DNA from: Calycina herbarum
Lineage: Eukaryota; Ascomycota; Leotiomycetes; Helotiales; Pezizellaceae
DNA: 64,000 bases
Direction: 5' to 3'
NCBI GenBank assembly: GCA_001414485.1
Contig: LLEY01000010.1
Coordinates: 1-64,000 of the forward strand
A program made the translations under genes and the position numbers. This document shows, one piece after another, positions 57,911-64,000 of the stretch (its first letter is position 1; each line of letters opens with the position of its first letter). The notes under the pieces are model-generated. The model ran no database searches. It was not told the DNA's origin and worked only from the letters and a program-made list of their open reading frames with translations.

Positions 57911-58367
57911 GGAAAACTACTAGTTTAGTCTAGATATTTCATTTGTAATATACTTTGCTTATATAAATATACTTTTATTTCTAATAACTATAAAGCTTGC
58001 CTCTGTGACTAAGAGAGAGCTAAGCGAGCTTTATAAAACTAACTACGTAGCCTCTAAAATTATACTTAACCAACGCTAGTTAAAAATAAGAGCACTTAAC
58101 CTAAACTTTAGACTAATTAGTAGCTTTCTATAAATAAAAAAACTTAGTTATTCTAAGTACTTTTTATAAAGTTATTAATTTTTAAAGTTAAGTTATTACG
58201 TAGAATTCCCTATTTATTAGTAGAAATTTCTCTATAATAAGGAGTATAACTACATTTCTAGTCTATTTCTATTTACTACTATCTCTTTCTATTTTAATAA
58301 GTAGTAGTAAGTTTTAATACTAACAAGTCTATCTATTCTCTCTATCTCTTTTTTAGATATAATTATC

Positions 58368-59600
58368 TTATATTTTAATAGTAATACTCTCTCTTATAAC
58401 TGAACTAAGGCGTCTTATATACTTATTTATATAATACTCTAATATATTAATAAAAGCATCTTCTCCTTTACTATACTTATTAAAAATCGGCTTAATACTC
58501 TCTATATAATTAGCTCCTATATAAGAGCTTAATATATTATAGAGAATATACAAAGCTAGTATAATACAAGCTTAAGCTTGTATTTTAAAGGCTCTTAGTA
58601 CCCGGAGTATCTTGAACTTTGTCTTTAATACTCTAAATATACACTCTATTACGTTACGTAATATTACATGTCGTAGGTTAAATAGCTCCTTCTTATTCTC
58701 TAGTACTCTTCTATTTTCTAAGGCTTATTTCCACTCTTTTAAATAATACCGTATACTACGGTATAGTACTAAACACTCCGGAGAGCTAGGAAAGCCGTAG
58801 TCTTCTAAAACATATTTACTCTAGGGTATTTAAATTACTTCGGATTATATAGCCTTTACCTATAAAGTACTATCTAATACACTTCCTTTCTATCTAAAGA
58901 GCACGTAAGTAAACTTTATATTAAAGATATAATATATAAGGACGTTTTAGCTAAGGTTCTTACACCTGTCTCTAAAAAGTAACCTCTCTTTATATAGTGA
59001 AATCACTAGAATATACGTACTATCTATAGCTTCTAGGTAATCCTTGAAGTATAAGAAGAACCGAGTATTATACTTAATAGTAGATAGTATTATAAGAGGA
59101 TCTAGGTGTATAATCGTTAAATTATAAAGGTTGTCGGTAAGAAAGAATATTATAACTTTATAATAAGTTCTTTAGATTATTTCAGTGCTTCTAAATAGCT
59201 AGTTAGTTAAATACTCTCTTCTAATTAGTTAGGAAATTAATTAAATACCTTTAGAATCGTTCCGCTATCTTATATATAGACAGGTTACTAGTAACCGTAT
59301 ATAAAAAGATACTAATTTACTCTCTTATACTTATATATCTTATAGAAGCAAAAGAGGTCTTATGTATAAGTAACTCCTCTATAATTTAAAAAGCATTCTA
59401 AGTAATATAGAGGCTATCTCTTATATAACTTAGATATCTATTAAGTAGTTCTTTTATCTACTCTTCGCCTTATAACTTTGAAGTATACTAAGGAGTTTTA
59501 ATATAATTACTTATATAGTAATTTATATAAGAATAGGCTCTAATTACTATAATAATAGTATCTATTTAGAGATTATAGATTCGGATCTAGCGACGGTAGA
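58368..59600 (-). pseudogene. Harbinger transposase (DDE superfamily), RIP-degenerate
   Basis: The minus-strand frame carries the transposase signature around 58.6-59.1 kb: LYFKDYLEAIDSTYILVISL (first catalytic Asp), a block ending FTYVLFR, DYGFPSSPECLVLYRSIRYY (where active proteins have the second Asp) and ELFNLRHVILRNVIECIFRV (third catalytic acidic residue region). The last 61 codons (58368-58553) are free of stops. The upstream part is barely readable. Confidence 0.7.
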
Positions 59601-59892
59601 GTAGCGTAAGCCTAGGTATATTAGTAGAGTACTAAAAAGAGATGTTAAAAAGTAATATATATTATCGTGTTTTTCTTAATAGCTAGATAATTTAAATTTT
59701 TAGTAAGAATATTTAAAAGTATAAATATCTAATAATTAGACCTATTATCTCGTTATTATCTAAGTATAAGCTAAATAATTTAGATAATTCTAATTATCCG
59801 ATAATCGTAATTATCTCGTTATAAATAATTAACTTTTTTAGTAAGAATAATTAAGATAATTAGATAATTAGTATAAGCTAAACAGGCTCTAA

Positions 59893-60012
59893 GACTTCTT
59901 CTACTTCTTACTCTTCTTAATCTATAACCTATATTAACGAAGATAGCTTATTTACCTATCTAGATAACAGATCTATAGCGGCTTTATAGAGTAGTAATAG
60001 GTAGAATATAAG
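59893..60012. other. Spacer between Harbinger element and LTR remnant
   Basis: 120 bp of AT-rich sequence with no recognised feature. Confidence 0.4.
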
Positions 60013-60067
60013 TGTTACGAATTATAGAATATAATAAGTAGTTTAGACAGCGCTCTAATAGAATAAG
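60013..60067 (+). repeat. Truncated copy of the 464-bp gypsy LTR start
   Basis: TGTTACGAATTATAGAATAT and the following bases match the first ~55 bp of the LTRs at 7788 and 14100 with RIP-type changes. It ends abruptly where the next LTR begins at 60068. Confidence 0.75.
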
Positions 60068-60396
60068 TGTGACAAACCCAATCTGCTAGCCCTCTAGTAG
60101 TTATCCTTACCTGTAGTATACACAGGTGTAGCAGATAATCAGAGAAGTAAGAGGTGGTTTAATTGAAGATCTAAAGCTACAGAAGAGAAGAGAAGGAAAG
60201 AGGAGACTTCTAGAGGTCCTATAATATAGAGATAGCCAAGGAATCGATAAGTTATAGGAATGTCGATCCGTTTATAGAAATGGTTCCTGGCCTAGGTAGG
60301 AATGGTTCTAGGCCAGGCTAGGAATAGTAGGCTTTGCGGACGCCGGCAAGCAGCCATACGTGAGTCACGTGCTCGGCGGTAGCCAGGTCCGTAACA
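60068..60396 (-). repeat. LTR (329 bp) of the second gypsy element
   Basis: It begins TGTGACAAACCC and ends GTCCGTAACA, and is followed at once by TTACCCCCCCCTTT, the inverse of a polypurine tract. Because the tract lies inside this end, this is the 3' LTR of an element read on the minus strand. It is much less AT-rich than the first gypsy LTRs. Confidence 0.8.
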
Positions 60397-60410
60397 TTAC
60401 CCCCCCCTTT
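60397..60410 (-). other. Polypurine tract of the second gypsy element
   Basis: The minus strand reads AAAGGGGGGGGTAA next to the 3' LTR. It is the primer site for plus-strand DNA synthesis in LTR retrotransposons. Confidence 0.7.
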
Positions 60411-60419
60411 AAGTAGAGC

Positions 60420-63400
60420 TCGCCTGCGAGCTCTGAACCTACTACCTTACAGGTAATTTATCCTCGTTCTTATAATATTCTAGCTCGTCTATACTATCTT
60501 CCTAGCTCTAAAACCATTCTACTAAGTACCTAGGAGGCCCTAGGAGAGAAGGATTTAGAGTGTGAAACTCTTAAAGCTTATATAGGCAGCCTATAAAGTT
60601 AGAAGCTGGGTACTAGGCCGGGTCTAGCTCGCTTTATACCTATTAAACCCAGTATTATAATTTTCTATAATAGCCTCTAGAGGCTAGTACTTAGTCTACA
60701 TCCTATTCGTTATACCTATTAACTATAATAGGTAGTCCTGGTTCTTATAGCTGGCCTAGTAGCGGATCGTTAGGAGCTTTGCGAAGCTTATCTATAGAGA
60801 TCATAGGCTATATTTTAATTATCGGAGGTAGGTCGACCTAGAAAGCGTTTCCAACCTTTTCTAGGACTGTATATAGACCAGCCATCTGCTGGTCGAGCTT
60901 ACAGCTTAGGCAGTCTATATTCCACGTCTTTGTTAATACATAGACCTTGTCGCCTATAGCAAAGTCTACTGGTCGCCGGTGCTTGTTTGCTTGCTTACGC
61001 TAGCGTTCCTAAGCAGCCTCGATTCCCTTACAGGCGGTTTCCTAGGCACTATATATACAGGTTACGTACGCAACTGCTTCGTCTCGTGAAAGCTGTTTAT
61101 AGACGCTTATTAGCTCTTCCGGGCTCTGGCGGACCTAATCAAAGCTGGTACATAGCACGTAACCAAGCTCGATTTATATAGGCGGAAGAGTCGTCGAGTC
61201 CTAGGGAAGTGTAGCTTGAGCGTAGTCTATAATCGGCATTAGTTTAGACTAGTTATCCTAATAGTAGTTTATAAACAGGCGAAGGCGTTAGTTAATCTAC
61301 TGGTTTATATTCTTAGTTTAACCGTCGGTTTATACGTATACGGCCGTAGATAGCTTAATCTTAGTCTCTAGGATCTAGTTAAACTCTTACTAGAACTCTA
61401 AGACGAATTACAGACCACGGTTAGAGACAATAGTATCTGACGGTCTATAATAGCGCTATATACGGTCGAGGTAGATCCGCGTAGTCTTTTTTACGTCTGT
61501 AGTCTTTAGGTAAGGGATAGAGACAGATCTCTTACTTAGCCGGCAGATAAAGATAATAATCATATCTATCCTAGACTTGTTAGAAGGGAATTCCTTAAAA
61601 TCAACTAATATATGTTACTATAGGCGATCCGGGATAGGTAAGGGGTTGAGGAGTCTAGGGAGGCGGTCTCGCAGCACGTAAGAGCGACGGTAGGTCTAGC
61701 AGTTATAGACGAATCGTTATATATCCGAACAAAGGTGCAGCTAGTAGTAGCAGTCTGTAACTAGCTTTAAGGTCTTAGATTATCTAGGGTAGGCTACCGA
61801 GACTTAATTATAAACCTCGCTTAACAAGCGTACTTTGAGATCATCGTCCTCGGGTAGGATAAGCCGTTCTTAGTATAGTAGGAGGCTGTTACAGGTTGTC
61901 TAGCTAGAGCGTTCGTCTATAGCGTACTAGCGGAGAGCGTTAAGGCCCGTACTCGTATAATTAGCTTATAAGATATCGTCAATTAAGTCGTATAGTCCGT
62001 CGGCTACTCTAACAGATGTAATATCTACGGAAGAGTCTAAGTCTAGGTCTATAATAATCCGCGAGTCGAGATTCTCAGGCCGTAAGAGGACTTATATATA
62101 AGTAGATATCTTTATTACTATTTAACTATCTGCTTCTTAGTCCTAGTAAGTAAGGGAATCCGCTTAATTCTAGCTACCAGGCTTATAAGTAAGTAGGAAG
62201 TTAAATCAAGAGAGGGTTTTAGCCTAGCAGGCTTGTCGGCCAGACAAGGCTTTAGTTGTTATAAAGTACTCGAGAGCTTTATAGTCTAAAACGACCCGTA
62301 CCTAGTGTAGAGACCCTTCGAGCTCAGGTCTCTAGGCTTCTAGAGAACGTATAATAGCTAGTATCTCTTTATCGTAAATCAGGTAGTTAATCTCAGCAGG
62401 TATTATTATCTTAGAGAAGTAAGCTACAGAGTGCTACTCTTAACTCGGCTGTAACTGAAGAAGTATACCGCTAAAGACGCCGTCAGAGGAATCGGTCTCA
62501 ACTATAGACTCGTATTACAGATTAAAGTATATAAGAAGAGGTATATTAATAAGCCGGGCCTTCAGCTTAGAGAAGGCGTCCTAATAAGCAGGTGTCTACT
62601 AAAACGGCTGGTCTTTACGGGTTAGGGCTGTTAACAGGCGTGTAACTCGTCCGTAGTTAAGAATAAACTTCCGGTAGAAGTTATAAAAGCCAAGAAAGGA
62701 CTAAACACCGTAGACTATAATAGAGCGTTCCTAGTTACAGATCGTTTCTATCTTTTCCAGGTCTACTTCAATCTCGTTAGTACTTACGTAGAAGCCTAGG
62801 TACTTTATACAAGTAACGTTAAACTTAGATTTCTTAATATCAGCTTATAAGCCAGCTTTACAAAGCTGTAAAAGGACCTTATAGACGTATTTCTAATAGT
62901 CTAGCTCGTTCTTAGAGTAAATAAGAATATTATTAAGGTAAGTAGTATAAAAGTCGTCTAAATAGTCGAAGAGTACGTCGTTTATAAACTATTAATATGT
63001 TACAGGTCTGTTAGTTAGTCTAAAAGGTATAACTTTGTACTTATAGGCTCTATAACAGGTCTAGAACGTTGTTAGTTCCTTAGAATCAGGGTTAATCCGA
63101 ATCCAGTAAAAAGCTTGTCGTATGTCTAGCTTTATAAAGATACAAGCCTTGCCTAGTCGAGTAAGAGTTTCGTCGATTAATAGAAGAGGATACTAGTCCT
63201 TATAGGTTAGGTTATTAAGCTTATAGTAATTAATATAGAACTGTAGAGAGCTGTTAGACTTCTTAACAAAGAGAATCGAGGCTGTAAAGAGGGCTTAGCT
63301 AGCCTTAATAAAACCTTTATAAAGGTTCTTAATAAGGTATTGTTTTATAGCCCGGAGCTCGTCCGTTGACTAGTGGCGGAGGGGGCTATAGGACAAGTCG

Positions 63401-64000
63401 TCTACGTTCCCGTCCGTAAGTTCGATCTTGTGGTTATATAGGCGACAAGGGGGAAGAGTATTAGACACAGCTTTGGAGAAAACGTCTACGAGATCCTAGT
63501 AGGCTCCGGGGAGGCTTTCTTAGACCCGTAAGTCGTCTTTTTAATCCGTAAGCTTTTTTTCTATTAAGTAATCGATCTTATAAAGAGAGGTACTAAAGGC
63601 CGTAGCTTCAGTGTCTTATAGGTTACGGCGATATACAGCAGCACCGATAACAGCAATGTCTACCGGTGACAGGTTAAGGCGTACACGTTTCAGGCGCGCT
63701 ATAGAGGCTTTACAGATATCTAAACCTATAAGGGCACGGTTCATATTTCGTAAGTTGTTTTGGCGGTCCCAGTACTCGCTATAACGTACGGCCAGGGGTG
63801 TAGCAGGCGGGCGCGCCAGGATCCGAGGGACTAGTAGCTCGTCGATAAGGCTTACGGACAGTTGCAGGTCTTCCTAGTATTTACGTACAACCTGTTCTTC
63901 TAGGGCCTAATCGCGGCGATCCGCGTTAGCTTAGTAATCTAGGTTTAAGAGCCGAGTCTATAGGATCCTAGGATCTAGGAGGCGTAGCCGGACAAGGTTA
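60420..64000 (-). pseudogene. Second gypsy pol polyprotein (partial), stops throughout
   Basis: Minus-strand frame pieces: reverse transcriptase about 62.85-63.4 kb (DIRQAFYWIRINPDSKELTT and YLDDFYTTYLNNILIYS); RNase H about 62.2-62.55 kb (SVAYFSKIIIPAEINYLIYD); integrase C-terminal patch near 60.87-61.0 kb (RRPVDFAIGDKVYVLTKTW, then KLDQQMAGLYTVLEKVGNAF); tail near 60.5 kb ending GPPRYLVEWF...EYYKNEDKLPVR. TAG/TAA replaces Trp/Gln at many places but less densely than in the left block, so it is probably a younger or less exposed copy. Confidence 0.8.

Larger units (their letters stand above)
56203..59889. mobile_element. PIF/Harbinger DNA transposon with both ends and TAA target duplication
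   Basis: The ends are GAGGCTATTTAG (from 56203) and, inverted, GAGCCTGTTTAG (to 59889). They are flanked by TAA at 56200-56202 and 59890-59892, the 3-bp target duplicated by this superfamily. The subterminal 150-200 bp on both sides are full of AATTATC/GATAATT motifs. Two convergent frames lie inside: a Myb/SANT-like protein on plus and the transposase on minus, the two-gene layout of Harbinger elements. Both frames carry many stops. Confidence 0.8.
60068..64000 (-). mobile_element. Second Ty3/gypsy retrotransposon, partial, minus strand
   Basis: 3' LTR, polypurine tract (60397-60410) and pol in the order expected on the minus strand: integrase C-terminus, integrase, RNase H, reverse transcriptase, protease. 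Gag and the 5' LTR lie beyond the right edge. Its sequence differs from the element at 7788-14563, with another LTR and a different integrase tail lacking an obvious chromodomain. Confidence 0.8.

Noticed and set aside
1..64000. tRNA, rRNA, CRISPR arrays or bacterial operon features
   Set aside because: No cloverleaf with A and B boxes, no rRNA-like sequence and no regularly spaced repeats were found; GGTTCGA-like strings (e.g. near 45355) lack the rest of a tRNA.

Overview
The window looks like nuclear DNA of a filamentous ascomycete (Pezizomycotina). Genes carry 45-75 bp introns with GT...AG ends and TACTAAC/CTAAC-type branch points. A normal-composition gene island (about 15.7-53.0 kb) sits between two AT-rich blocks (1-15.6 kb and 53.1-64 kb) made of degenerate transposons. 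In those blocks, Trp (TGG) and Gln (CAA/CAG) codons have become TAG/TAA throughout, the expected result of repeat-induced point mutation (RIP, CpA to TpA on either strand). The gene repertoire would suit a Leotiomycetes-like fungus, but that placement is inference.

Left AT-rich block: the 5' end of a pogo/Fot1-type transposon (1-481); a 527-bp MITE with about 60-bp inverted ends (960-1486); a 242-bp solo LTR with 5-bp target duplication (2640-2881) inside a decayed Ty1/copia element (to about 4.76 kb); a decayed hAT transposase with recognisable introns (about 5.0-6.9 kb); and a Fot1-like element (6948-15589, TA target duplication) split by a Ty3/gypsy chromovirus (7788-14563, 464-bp LTRs, CTAGG target duplication). 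The gypsy element carries an extra antisense reading frame between the chromodomain and the 3' LTR.

Gene island: a truncated four-exon membrane-protein gene at the island edge; an acidic/lysine-rich nucleolar-type protein; an active-type rhomboid protease; the DNA polymerase delta catalytic subunit; a decayed polytopic membrane protein gene; an F-box gene with one in-frame stop; a secreted haem peroxidase with nine exons; two conserved-looking fungal proteins without known function; a ferric/cupric reductase and a CTR copper transporter transcribed divergently from a 694-bp shared promoter; a glutathione S-transferase; GC-rich hairpin repeats; a 102-bp tandem repeat beside a three-exon gene for a small charged coiled-coil protein; and an RCC1/Prp20-type Ran exchange factor.

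Right AT-rich block: a second, 5'-truncated Fot1-like copy carrying two solo LTRs, one of the same 242-bp family as at 2.6 kb; a complete-ended PIF/Harbinger element (56203-59889, TAA target duplication) with a Myb/SANT-like frame and a convergent transposase frame; a 55-bp remnant of the 464-bp gypsy LTR; and a second, less mutated gypsy element on the minus strand running out of the window.

Functionally, the reductase and CTR pair form a copper (and iron) uptake module: the reductase makes Cu(I) for the CTR channel. The other island genes are housekeeping (Pol3, Ran GEF, nucleolar protein) or accessory (peroxidase, GST, F-box). Exon models below were built by hand from splice signals and reading-frame continuity, without transcript data.
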